A stretch of DNA of 64,000 nucleotides from Ilumatobacter fluminis (GTDB taxonomy: Bacteria; Actinomycetota; Acidimicrobiia; Acidimicrobiales; Ilumatobacteraceae): positions 3,008,001 through 3,072,000 of the forward strand of contig NZ_SOAU01000001.1 in assembly GCF_004364865.1 (NCBI RefSeq). The letters run 5' to 3'. The position numbers and the translations under genes were made by a program. Shown here piece after piece: positions 1 to 7,223 of the stretch. The notes under the pieces were generated by a model. That model saw only the letters and a program-made list of their open reading frames with translations. It searched no databases and was not told the origin of the DNA. How positions within the stretch are numbered: position 1 is the stretch's first letter; every line of letters begins with the position of its first letter.

Positions 1-1736
1 TTGACGATCTGCATCGTGCCGCCGCCGACGAGCTTCTTCATCTTGACGAGGCCGAGGTCGGGCTCGATGCCGGTCGTGTCGCAGTCCATCATCAGGCCGA
101 TGGTGCCGGTCGGGGCGAGCACCGACGCCTGGCTGTTGCGGACGCCGAACTCCTGGCCGTCGCGGACGGCGTTCTCCCACGCACGCTGACCGGCCGAGAG
201 CAGTTCGTCGGGGACGACCTGGTCGTTCTCGATCTGGTAGCTGGCGTCGCGGTGCATGCCGAGCACGCGGAGCATGTGCTCCTCGTTGTCGGCGAAGCCC
301 TCGAACGGGCCGAGGCGAGCGGCGGTCTTGGCCGAGGTGGCGTAGGCGTGGCCCGTCATCAGCGAGGTGAGCGAGGCGGCCCACGACCGGCCCTCGGGCG
401 AGTCGTAGGCGTGGCCGAGCGCCATGAGGAGCGCACCGAGGTTGGCGTAGCCGATACCGAGCTGGCGGAACTTGCGGCTGGTGTCGCCGATCGGCTCGGT
501 CGGGTAGTCGGCACGGCCGACCAGGATCTCCTGGGCGGTGAAGATCATCTCGATCGTGTGCATGTAGGCGTCGACGTCGAACGTGCCGTCCTCGTCGAGG
601 TACTTGAGCAGGTTGATCGAGGCCAGGTTGCACGCCGAGTTGTCGAGGTGCATGTACTCCGAGCACGGGTTCGAGCCGTTGATGCGGCCCGTGGTGTGGG
701 CGGTGTGCCACTTGTTGATCGTGGTGTCGAACTGGAGGCCGGGGTCGGCGCACTCCCACGAGGCCTGGGCGATCTGACGCCACAGGTCGCGGGCCCGGAT
801 CGTCTTCACGACCTCGCCACTGGTGACGGCCTTCAGGCCCCAGTCGGCGTCTTCGACGACGGCCTGCATGAACTCGTCGGTGACGCGCACCGAGTTGTTG
901 GCGTTCTGGTACTGGATCGAGAACGAATCGGCACCGTCGAGGTCCATGTCGAAGCCGGCGTCACGCAGCACACGCGCCTTGCGCTCCTCTTTGACCTTGC
1001 ACCAGATGAACTCCTCGACGTCGGGGTGCTCCACGTCGAGGATGACCATCTTGGCGGCGCGGCGGGTCTTGCCGCCCGACTTGATGGTGCCCGCCGAGGC
1101 GTCGGCGCCGCGCATGAAGCTGACCGGGCCGGAGGCGGTGCCACCGCCGTCGAGCGGCTCGACCGACGAGCGGATCTTCGACAGGTTGACGCCGGAGCCC
1201 GAGCCACCCTTGAAGATGACGCCCTCCTCGCGGTACCAGTTGAGGATCGAGCTCATCTTGTCGTCGACCGACAGGATGAAGCAGGCGCTGGCCTGCTGGG
1301 GCACGTCTTTCACACCGATGTTGAACCACACGGGGCTGTTGAACGCCGCCCGCTGGGTGACGAGGATGAACTTCAGCTCGTCGCTGAAGGCCTGTGCCTC
1401 GTCGGGGTCGGCGAAGTAGCCGCCCTCACGGCCCCAGGCCGTGATCGTGTCGACGACACGGTCGACGACCTGCTTGAGCGACGACTCGCGCTCGGGCGTG
1501 CCGGGGGTGCCACGGAAGTACTTCTGCGACACGATGTTGGTCGCATTGACCGACCACGTGGTCGGGAACTCGACACCGAGCTGTTCGAAGGCGACCGAGC
1601 CGTCCTTCCAGTTGGTGATGCGAGCGTCACGCAGCTCCCACACGACCTCGTCGTACGGGTCGACGCCCGGCGAGGTGAACAGCCGATTGAGACCGATCCG
1701 ACCGTTGGCGGCCTGTCGTTCCGGTGCGAGAGACAT
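1..1736 (-). CDS. nrdJ: Vitamin B12-dependent ribonucleotide reductase (class II), N-terminal 578 residues
   Basis: This gene makes deoxyribonucleotides from ribonucleotides with adenosylcobalamin as radical generator; it is cytoplasmic. It is cut by the left window edge, so the C-terminal part is missing. The start is ATG at 1736 with GGAAGG just upstream. Visible family signatures are an early NRDJ-type segment (FPTTWSVNATNIVSQKYFRG), the glycine-rich GGSGSGVNLSKIRSS stretch, and the catalytic-domain motif NPCSEYMHLDNSACNLASIN. The long leader (1737-1921) carries three ACAA/TTGT dyads that look like NrdR boxes, and nrdR itself lies 1.5 kb away on the same strand, so NrdR control is likely. 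No cobalamin riboswitch could be recognised in the leader. The family identification is secure; the regulation is inferred. Confidence 0.96.
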   Translation of the reverse strand, partial: MSLAPERQAANGRIGLNRLFTSPGVDPYDEVVWELRDARITNWKDGSVAFEQLGVEFPTTWSVNATNIVSQKYFRGTPGTPERESSLKQVVDRVVDTITAWGREGGYFADPDEAQAFSDELKFILVTQRAAFNSPVWFNIGVKDVPQQASACFILSVDDKMSSILNWYREEGVIFKGGSGSGVNLSKIRSSVEPLDGGGTASGPVSFMRGADASAGTIKSGGKTRRAAKMVILDVEHPDVEEFIWCKVKEERKARVLRDAGFDMDLDGADSFSIQYQNANNSVRVTDEFMQAVVEDADWGLKAVTSGEVVKTIRARDLWRQIAQASWECADPGLQFDTTINKWHTAHTTGRINGSNPCSEYMHLDNSACNLASINLLKYLDEDGTFDVDAYMHTIEMIFTAQEILVGRADYPTEPIGDTSRKFRQLGIGYANLGALLMALGHAYDSPEGRSWAASLTSLMTGHAYATSAKTAARLGPFEGFADNEEHMLRVLGMHRDASYQIENDQVVPDELLSAGQRAWENAVRDGQEFGVRNSQASVLAPTGTIGLMMDCDTTGIEPDLGLVKMKKLVGGGTMQIV

Positions 1737-1826
1737 GTGTGATCCTTCCGTCTGGGTGCGGGCCGGTGCTGCGTGTCCCTCCGGCCGGCAACCGGAGACG
1801 TCCGCCGTGCCGACCGGCCCACCAGT

Positions 1827-1905
1827 CGACACAACTTCATTTGTCGGGGCACAACATCTTGTTGGGAAGACCCCGTTCCTGCTCGCTCGACCACAACTGG
1901 TTGTG
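1827..1905 (-). promoter_or_regulatory. Three candidate NrdR boxes in the nrdJ leader
   Basis: Three dyads with ACAA...TTGT arms lie between the nrdJ promoter and its start codon: CGACACAACTTCATTTGTCG (1827-1846), CAACATCTTGTTG (1852-1864) and the near-perfect CACAACTGGTTGTG (1892-1905). Their centres are about 21 and 41 bp apart, roughly two and four helical turns. NrdR is known to bind tandem 16-bp palindromes of this general kind, usually about 31 bp apart; the outer two centres here are 62 bp apart. The positions downstream of the promoter would suit a roadblock type of repression. Sequence similarity to the NrdR consensus is only by eye. Confidence 0.5.
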
Positions 1906-1927
1906 CCTGTCGCGGGCAGGGCTCGGT

Positions 1928-1957
1928 ATTACACCACTGTAGTTACGAGAGTGTCAA
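1928..1957 (-). promoter_or_regulatory. Predicted sigma-70 promoter of nrdJ
   Basis: On the minus strand there is a perfect -35 hexamer TTGACA (1957-1952), an 18-bp spacer and a five-of-six -10 hexamer TGTAAT (1933-1928). Transcription would start near 1921, giving a leader of about 185 bases before nrdJ. Confidence 0.65.
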
Positions 1958-2458
1958 CGCTTGGCTCGCACTCGCGCGAAACAACTCGCTGACCAGCCGC
2001 GACGCGCCTGTTCGCGATCGCATCGCGGGCCGAAGCAGTCCCGCGCCGATCCGGCGTCGTCGGCGTCGACCGCCCGGGCGTGGGCGACTCGATCCAGGTC
2101 GTCCCGGAGGGTGATGCGATACGCAGGTTCAGGATCGTGGCTGACCCCATTCACACCGTTCGTCCGACCCCAACTCGGCCAACCTCCGAACCGTGCGGCT
2201 TCGTCATCCGCGCATCGCACCACCACCGGCACGAGGGGCAACCCTACGGGTGTCCCATTGTGGAACGGAAGGGGACAACGGTGTGAATTGCCGGTTCTTC
2301 CTGTGCACACCGCTGTGGACGACGCCGGGTTGTCCACAGCCGCCCCACCGCCCCGGCGAGCAGCAGGCGCGCGAACAGCGTGCAGCCGGGATGTCGCTTC
2401 GCTCGGCCACGGGCGCACGGCGAGGTGTGCAGCGGGTGCCGAGTGGCAAGATTCGTTC
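1958..2458. other. Intergenic region between nrdJ promoter and the RibD-like gene
   Basis: Reading frames cross this stretch in several phases but none shows recognisable protein features, so I read it as non-coding. It holds the inverted DnaA-box-like pair described separately. No clear promoter for the downstream plus-strand gene was found. Confidence 0.5.
2313..2339. repeat. Inverted pair of DnaA-box-like 9-mers (hairpin)
   Basis: CTGTGGAC (2313-2320) and GTCCACAG (2332-2339) form a perfect 8-bp inverted repeat with an 11-base loop. The right arm lies in TTGTCCACA (2330-2338), which equals the DnaA box consensus of high-GC actinobacteria; the left arm reads TCGTCCACA on the other strand, one mismatch. 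Two boxes alone do not make an origin. Confidence 0.4.
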
Positions 2459-3166
2459 GTGCCCTCCGATGCAGCACCCGCGATCCGCCGCCTCTCCCCC
2501 GACCCCGTCGGCACGACCACGGTCGTCGACGAGTACGGCGTCGATCGGCCACGGCCGGCCGACCGGCCGTGGGTCACGGTGTGCATGGTGGCGAGCCTCG
2601 ACGGCTCGATCGCACTCGACGGCGCATCCGGCGGCCTCGGCAACGCCAACGACCGGGCCGTACTGGCGACGATGCGGACCGTCGTCGACGTCGTCATCGT
2701 CGGCGCAGCGACCGCGGCCGGCGAGGGCTACGGCCCGCCGAAGCGTCCCGACCTGCGGATCGGCGTCGTGACGAACAGCGGCCGCATCGATGCGACGTCG
2801 CCACTGTTCACCTCGGGCGCCGGATTCGTGATCACGAACGAGCACGCCGAGATCCCGAGCGGCGTCGACACCCTGCGGACGGGCGGTCGCGAGGTCGATC
2901 TCGTGGCGGCCGTCGAACGCATCCCCCACCTGATCCCCGGCGTCACCCACGTCCAGGCCGAAGGCGGGCCGACGCTCAACGGGGCGCTCGCCGCCGCCGA
3001 TCTCGTCGACGAGATCTGCCTGACGGTGTCGCCCCACGTCGTCGGTGGCGATGCCGCACGGCTGACATCAGGCGCTCCGGAACGGGGCCTCGGGTACGAG
3101 CCGGCGCACGTGCTGCTCGACGACGAGGGCTATCTGTTCACCCGCTGGGTGCGGCGACGCGACTGA
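2459..3166 (+). CDS. RibD C-terminal / dihydrofolate-reductase-like pyrimidine reductase family protein
   Basis: The protein is an NAD(P)H-dependent reductase of the RibD C-terminal (DHFR-like) fold; the exact substrate cannot be read from sequence. The domain starts at about residue 40 with PWVTVCMVASLDGSIAL, the usual strand-plus-SLDG signature, and continues with a conserved glycine pair in VQAEGGPTLNGALAAADLVDE. A stand-alone reductase domain of this type occurs in actinobacteria both as riboflavin enzymes and as proteins of unknown role. GTG at 2459 was chosen because it leaves a short N-terminal extension before the fold; the Shine-Dalgarno sequence is weak, so the start is uncertain. 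It converges with nrdR, with only 24 bases between the ends. Confidence 0.8.
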   Translation: MPSDAAPAIRRLSPDPVGTTTVVDEYGVDRPRPADRPWVTVCMVASLDGSIALDGASGGLGNANDRAVLATMRTVVDVVIVGAATAAGEGYGPPKRPDLRIGVVTNSGRIDATSPLFTSGAGFVITNEHAEIPSGVDTLRTGGREVDLVAAVERIPHLIPGVTHVQAEGGPTLNGALAAADLVDEICLTVSPHVVGGDAARLTSGAPERGLGYEPAHVLLDDEGYLFTRWVRRRD

Positions 3167-3190
3167 TCGGCGCGGCGACCGGCGCCGGCG

Positions 3191-3643
3191 TCAGGAGAGC
3201 TTCTTGAGCAGCTCGAGTTCGCTCTGGAAGTCGGCGGCGCCGTCGAAGTTCTTGTACACCGAGGCGAAACGCATGTAGGCGACCTCGTCGACGACTCGGA
3301 GCCGCTCGAGCACGGCGAGCCCGATCCGGCTGCTGGTGACCTCACCACCGTCGAGTCGGAGCTCGTCCTCGACGGCGCTGGCGAGCTCGGCGATCGTGAT
3401 GTCGTCGACACTCCGGCCCTTCGTCGCCGCCCGCAGACCGTGGACGATCTTGTCGCGGTCGAACGGCTGCGTCGTACCGTCCGACTTGGTCACGACGAGC
3501 GGCAGCTCTTCGACCCGTTCGTAGGTCGTAAAGCGGTAGCCACACCCGAGACACTGACGACGACGGCGGATCGCCGACCCCTCGGCCGCCAGGCGCGAAT
3601 CGACGACCTTGGTGTCGTCGGCGTGACAGGACGGACAGTGCAC
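3191..3643 (-). CDS. nrdR: Transcriptional repressor NrdR
   Basis: NrdR represses ribonucleotide reductase genes in response to ATP/dATP. The 150-residue length is typical. An N-terminal zinc ribbon is formed by Cys3, Cys6, Cys31 and Cys34 (CPSC and CLGC), with the usual RRRRQ stretch just before the second pair. Residues from about 49 to 139 make the ATP-cone domain, starting with VVTKSDGTTQPFDRDKI. The gene lies 130 bp downstream of the LysM protein on the same strand, the arrangement known for divS-nrdR next to lexA in corynebacteria and for the lexA / Rv2719c / Rv2718c block in mycobacteria. Its probable target, nrdJ, is in this window with dyads resembling NrdR boxes. Confidence 0.97.
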   Translation of the reverse strand: MHCPSCHADDTKVVDSRLAAEGSAIRRRRQCLGCGYRFTTYERVEELPLVVTKSDGTTQPFDRDKIVHGLRAATKGRSVDDITIAELASAVEDELRLDGGEVTSSRIGLAVLERLRVVDEVAYMRFASVYKNFDGAADFQSELELLKKLS

Positions 3644-3773
3644 CCGGTCGAGGTTACTGCGGCGACGCCGCGCTCACCCCGACGATCCTCGAGCCGACCG
3701 CCGCCCGTTCGGCGATCACTCAGTGACGCTTCAGCAGCTCGGCTCAGCGGTTCGGCACGGCAGTTCGGCGAGA

Positions 3774-4184
3774 TCAGGGCAGGACGACGATCTGGCCGAC
3801 GTGGATCGTGGCGCCGCCGTTCAGGGCGACCAGTTTGTCGACGTACTTGACGAGCGAGATCTCGCCACGGTGTTCCTGGGCGATCGTCCACAGCGAGGCG
3901 CCCGGCTGGGCGACGACGGAGCTTCGTGCCGGCTGGCTCACGGCAGCGGAGGCAGGTACGCCGCCGGAGCCGGCCAGCACGTCGTACGTCGTGACAGCGC
4001 CCACCGCGACGAACGCGGCCAGGGCGGTTCCGACGACGGCTCGGCGCCGGCGATACGTGGCCTCGCTGACACGGCGGCGAGCCGGACGGCGCTCGACGGC
4101 GGGAACCGTCGACGAGTCACCGCCGTGGGTGCGACCCCGCTGCGGGGCTCGTGTCGTGTGCTGCAGGCTGATCGTGGCGCTCAT
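3774..4184 (-). CDS. LysM-domain membrane protein, probable SOS-induced division inhibitor (DivS/YneA/ChiZ-like)
   Basis: The 136-residue protein has a basic cytoplasmic N-terminus (residues 1-48), one membrane segment (about 49-71) and an external LysM domain (about 90-136, ending NGGATIHVGQIVVLP). Such LysM proteins next to lexA are YneA in Bacillus, DivS in Corynebacterium and ChiZ/Rv2719c in mycobacteria, which delay septation during DNA damage. ATG at 4184 is preceded by GGGAG at a good distance; a TTG twelve bases upstream is less likely. The promoter, divergent from lexA, is covered by LexA-like boxes, supporting SOS control. No peptidoglycan hydrolase domain is visible, so hydrolysis is not claimed. 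The function is inferred from domain, synteny and operators rather than from strong sequence identity. Confidence 0.8.
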   Translation of the reverse strand: MSATISLQHTTRAPQRGRTHGGDSSTVPAVERRPARRRVSEATYRRRRAVVGTALAAFVAVGAVTTYDVLAGSGGVPASAAVSQPARSSVVAQPGASLWTIAQEHRGEISLVKYVDKLVALNGGATIHVGQIVVLP

Positions 4185-4257
4185 CTCGTCTCCCAACTGA
4201 CGATCCAGTGCTCGGTGGTGGTGCTGGTGGTGCTGCTCAGGCGCCCGGCCGGGTGAC

Positions 4258-4402
4258 CGAACGACTGTACGTCGAACAGTTGTACCCGAACGACCGTTCG
4301 CTCGTCAACCCGAAAACGGACATTTGTTCGACGAACGGGTGCGCGATTCGGAACACCTGTCCGACGAACGGGTGTTTGACCTGGTCGGCGAACGTCTGTA
4401 CG
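4258..4402. promoter_or_regulatory. Array of seven LexA (SOS) boxes between the LysM gene and lexA
   Basis: Against the actinobacterial consensus CGAAC-N4-GTTCG, seven sites can be read: 4258-4271 (one mismatch), 4273-4286 (two), 4287-4300 (perfect, CGAACGACCGTTCG), 4332-4345 (two), 4350-4363 (two), 4365-4378 (one) and 4389-4402 (one). The first three are packed end to end at 14-15 bp steps. The last two overlap the -35 and -10 regions of lexA, and the second and third lie on the -10 and spacer of the LysM gene promoter. Confidence 0.8.
4279..4308 (-). promoter_or_regulatory. Predicted promoter of the LysM gene
   Basis: On the minus strand TTGACG (4308-4303) is followed after 18 bp by TACAAC (4284-4279), four of six matches to TATAAT. 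A perfect LexA box fills the spacer. Confidence 0.5.
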
Positions 4403-4404
4403 AT
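4376..4404 (+). promoter_or_regulatory. Predicted lexA promoter, probably giving a leaderless mRNA
   Basis: TTGACC (4376-4381), a 17-bp spacer and TACGAT (4399-4404) place the transcription start at or within a base or two of the lexA ATG at 4411. There is no Shine-Dalgarno sequence, which fits a leaderless transcript. LexA boxes overlap both hexamers. Confidence 0.6.
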
Positions 4405-4410
4405 GTCACC

Positions 4411-5043
4411 ATGGCCGAAAAAGCGATCAGTCGTCGTCAACGAGAGATTCTCGAGTTCATCGAGTCCCAGACCCGCGACCGCGGCTTTCCGCCGTCGGTC
4501 CGCGAGATCGGCGAGGCGGTCGGCCTCACCTCACCGTCCACGGTGCACAGCCACCTCAACACCCTCACCAAGATGGGGTACCTGCGCCGCGACCCCACCA
4601 AGCCCCGTGCGATCGAGGTGCGGTGGGATCCGAACTCCGGTGTGGCGATGGAGCGGCGACCGGTCCGTCACGTGCCGCTCGTCGGCGACGTCGCCGCCGG
4701 CACCGACGTGCTCGCCCAGGAAAACGTCGAAGAACTGTTCCCGGTCCCGACCGACTTCACCGGCGATGGCGAACTGTTCATGCTCCGGGTCCGCGGCGAG
4801 TCGATGATCGACGCCGGCATCCTCGACGGCGACTTCGTGATCGCGGCGCAGCAGTCGACGGCGAGCAACGGCGAGATCGTCGTCGCCGGCATCCCCGGCG
4901 ACGAGGCCACGGTCAAGACCTACCGCCGCGAGGGCGATCAGGTCGTCCTGGTACCCGCCAACTCCACGATGGACCCGATGGTGTTCGGGCCCGACGAGGT
5001 CACGATCTACGGCCGGGTCGTGACCGTCATGCGCCGCCTCTGA
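4411..5043 (+). CDS. lexA: SOS repressor LexA
   Basis: LexA represses DNA-damage genes and cleaves itself when activated RecA is present. The 210-residue protein has a winged helix DNA-binding domain (about 1-72, with SVREIGEAVGLTSPSTVHSHL) and an S24 peptidase domain. The self-cleavage site is Ala96-Gly97 in VAAGTDV, the nucleophile is Ser131 in GESMIDAGI, and the general base is Lys169 in ATVKTY. ATG at 4411 is chosen because it gives the standard N-terminus and lies right at the predicted transcription start; an upstream extension in the same frame would run through the operators. The upstream array of LexA boxes implies autoregulation. Confidence 0.98.
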   Translation: MAEKAISRRQREILEFIESQTRDRGFPPSVREIGEAVGLTSPSTVHSHLNTLTKMGYLRRDPTKPRAIEVRWDPNSGVAMERRPVRHVPLVGDVAAGTDVLAQENVEELFPVPTDFTGDGELFMLRVRGESMIDAGILDGDFVIAAQQSTASNGEIVVAGIPGDEATVKTYRREGDQVVLVPANSTMDPMVFGPDEVTIYGRVVTVMRRL

Positions 5044-5073
5044 TCGGCGGCCGCCGACCGACGGCGCTCACCA

Positions 5074-6048
5074 TCACGCCGACGTGTCGTCGTCACTCGA
5101 CGACGACACGTCGGCGTCGTCGCGTTCGGGCGACGGTTCGAGATCGCTCGGCCAGGCAACGGCCGACGATGAATCCGGCGCCGGAGCGGGCGCCGATGGC
5201 GATCCCGGCGAGACTGCCGAAGGGTCCGGGCGTGGCGTCGCTGCCGACTCGGTCGACGGCGAGTCGACGTCGGGGGTCGGCACGACCAGCGGCGGTGCGG
5301 TCGTCTCGGCGTCGGGAGCCGACCACGGCTCGGCGACCCGTCGCTCGTCCGGCGCCATGGGATTGACCGGAACCTGGCGGACGTCGGGCGACGCGGGCGG
5401 CCACGATCCGTTCTGGGTCTCGGCGCGCCGGGCGTGGTCGCGTTCGGTCACGCCCCAACCGGGATCGGCGAGCCCCGTGAAGGTCGCTGCCTTCTTCGAC
5501 CGACGTGCCGACAGCCACAGCAGGAAACCGCCGAGCACGAGTCCGCCCGCCACGGCGGCGATCGCTCCCTGTCGCAACTGTTCGACGCCGTCCTGCGGGT
5601 CGCCACCGATCGCGGCGACGATCGCCGGATCGGCACCCAGGACGCTGATGCGGTACTCGCCGGGTTCGGGGATCGTGATCCGAGCCACCGAGGTGCCACT
5701 GCCGACGTCGAGGTCGTACGAGACGCCGTCGTCGGCGACCCGGGGCACCTCGACCCCGGTCGTGGTCGTCACCGTGAAGGTGAACGGCCGTCCGGGCAGA
5801 GTGCTCGGCTGGCACCCGTCGACCGGGGCGACGATGCCGGACAGTTCCTCGAACACGTAGAACTCGCCCGGCTCACCGAACGTCAGCGTGGTCGTGCAGC
5901 CGGTGACGGCACGAGCGAACGACTCCGCTGCCGATTCCGGCTCGCGGTCGGCGAGGACCCAGAGGACACCTCCGCCGACGAGTCCGGCGCACAGCACCAG
6001 CAAACCGATCGCCGCGATGACGCCGCGTCCGTGTCCTCCCTTGGGCAT
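5074..6048 (-). CDS. Two-span membrane protein with acidic/Pro-rich tail, function unknown
   Basis: I do not recognise a family. The 324-residue product has a membrane segment at residues 9-33, an external region of about 125 residues that is beta-rich and contains two cysteines (51 and 79), a second membrane segment at 161-180, and a long, probably disordered cytoplasmic tail rich in Pro, Ser, Asp and Glu ending in a run of Ser and Asp. The start is ATG at 6048 (MPKGGHG), giving a basic N-terminus before the first span. The 3' end overlaps a perfect 19-bp hairpin. It lies only 10 bp downstream of dapC on the same strand, so the two may be cotranscribed. Confidence 0.75.
   Translation of the reverse strand: MPKGGHGRGVIAAIGLLVLCAGLVGGGVLWVLADREPESAAESFARAVTGCTTTLTFGEPGEFYVFEELSGIVAPVDGCQPSTLPGRPFTFTVTTTTGVEVPRVADDGVSYDLDVGSGTSVARITIPEPGEYRISVLGADPAIVAAIGGDPQDGVEQLRQGAIAAVAGGLVLGGFLLWLSARRSKKAATFTGLADPGWGVTERDHARRAETQNGSWPPASPDVRQVPVNPMAPDERRVAEPWSAPDAETTAPPLVVPTPDVDSPSTESAATPRPDPSAVSPGSPSAPAPAPDSSSAVAWPSDLEPSPERDDADVSSSSDDDTSA
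5076..5117. terminator. Perfect 19-bp stem hairpin between convergent genes
   Basis: The arms 5076-5094 and 5099-5117 are exact reverse complements with an ACTC loop. The hairpin begins 33 bases after the lexA stop and covers the last codons and stop codon of the convergent membrane-protein gene. There is no T-run, which is common for intrinsic terminators in high-GC actinobacteria. It could serve both strands. Confidence 0.6.
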
Positions 6049-6058
6049 GTGTGGCCTT

Positions 6059-7171
6059 TCAGTCAACGCCGAGTCGCTGGGCGATCTCGGCGATCCGCTC
6101 GTCTGGTTGTACCACGGCCACCCGCACGTAGTCAGCACCCGCGGCGCCGTAGAAGTCGCCGGGGCTCACCAACACGCCCGCTTCGCGCGCCAGGCGTTCG
6201 GTGAACTCCCATGCGTCACCGACTCGGAACCACAGGTAGAAGCCACCCCCGGGCACCTCGATGTCGTACCCCGACCAGCGGCTCAGCACATCGGCCAGAT
6301 GGACGAGCCGCGTCCGATACCGCTCACGCTGCACCTCGACGTGTTCGTCGTCGTCGAGCGCCACCACGCCGGCGGCCTGCACCGGGCCCGGCACCATCAT
6401 CCCGACGTGCTTGCGGACCTCGCGCAGGTAGTCGACCAGGTCGGCGTCGCCGGCGTAGAAGCCGAGCCGGGCACCGGCCAGGTTCGACCGCTTCGAGAGT
6501 GAGTGCACGGCGACGACGCCGTCGGTGCCGTGCTCGAGGATGGTCCGACCGTGGCCCGTCCACGTGAACTCGACGTAGCACTCGTCGGAGAAGACCGGCA
6601 CGCCGTGTTCGCGACCCCACGCTGCGGCGGCTCCGAGATCGTCGAGGATGCCGCTCGGGTTGCCCGGACTGTTGACCCACAGCAGCAGCGCCCGTTCCGC
6701 GTCGGCCGGGTCGATCGCATCGAGTTGCACACCGCCGGTCGGCGTCATCGGGATCGGGACGGCTCGGCAGCCCGCCAACGTGGCCCCCATCTCGTACGTC
6801 GGGTACGAGATCTCGGGGTAGAGCACGGTGTCGCGATCGGGCGAACGCAGCTTCATCCACTGCGGCAGCGTCCCGACGAACTCCTTCGTGCCGATCGCCG
6901 CAGCCATCTGGTCGATCGGGACGTCGAGATCGAAACGTCGTCGCATCCACCGCCCGATCGCCTCCCGCAGGGGCACGGTGCCGATGCTCGGCGGGTAGCC
7001 CCGCTCCGCGTTCGAAGTGGCCAGCGCCTCGATCACCGCCGCCGGGGGCGGATCGAACGGAGTCCCGATCGACAGGTCGATCAGGCCGGTCTCGAACCGC
7101 TCACCGTACGGCTTGAAGCGGTCGATCCGCTCGTACGGGTACGGCGGCGGGACGAACGGTTCGGGGGTCAT
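6059..7171 (-). CDS. dapC: Succinyldiaminopimelate transaminase (class I/II PLP aminotransferase)
   Basis: The enzyme is predicted to transaminate N-succinyl-2-amino-6-ketopimelate in lysine/meso-diaminopimelate synthesis. The 370-residue length is typical of actinobacterial DapC. Fold type I aminotransferase features are visible: LWVNSPGNPSG (substrate/PLP contact), an Asp-Glu-Cys-Tyr stretch in FSDECYVEF, the PLP lysine Lys227 in HSLSKRSNLAG, and the late Arg in ADYVRVAVVQPDE. The dapF gene two genes away supports the assignment to DAP synthesis rather than to another aminotransferase. Substrate specificity remains an inference. Confidence 0.85.
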   Translation of the reverse strand: MTPEPFVPPPYPYERIDRFKPYGERFETGLIDLSIGTPFDPPPAAVIEALATSNAERGYPPSIGTVPLREAIGRWMRRRFDLDVPIDQMAAAIGTKEFVGTLPQWMKLRSPDRDTVLYPEISYPTYEMGATLAGCRAVPIPMTPTGGVQLDAIDPADAERALLLWVNSPGNPSGILDDLGAAAAWGREHGVPVFSDECYVEFTWTGHGRTILEHGTDGVVAVHSLSKRSNLAGARLGFYAGDADLVDYLREVRKHVGMMVPGPVQAAGVVALDDDEHVEVQRERYRTRLVHLADVLSRWSGYDIEVPGGGFYLWFRVGDAWEFTERLAREAGVLVSPGDFYGAAGADYVRVAVVQPDERIAEIAQRLGVD

Positions 7172-7223
7172 GCGAACCCGATGCTAGGAGACGCGCCCGC
7201 CTCGGCCGGCGACGGATCGACCG

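Noticed and set aside
252-1742. A 496-codon plus-strand frame opposite nrdJ.
   Set aside because: It is the complement of a conserved ribonucleotide reductase frame; the predicted product is low-complexity Arg/Val/Asp/Glu.
1737-1921. Possible cobalamin riboswitch in the leader of the B12-dependent nrdJ.
   Set aside because: I could not find a B12-box-like sequence or the usual core; the leader contains NrdR-like dyads instead.
4184-4196. TTG at 4196 as start of the LysM gene.
   Set aside because: ATG at 4184 has a well-spaced GGGAG, and the TTG lies inside that ribosome binding site.
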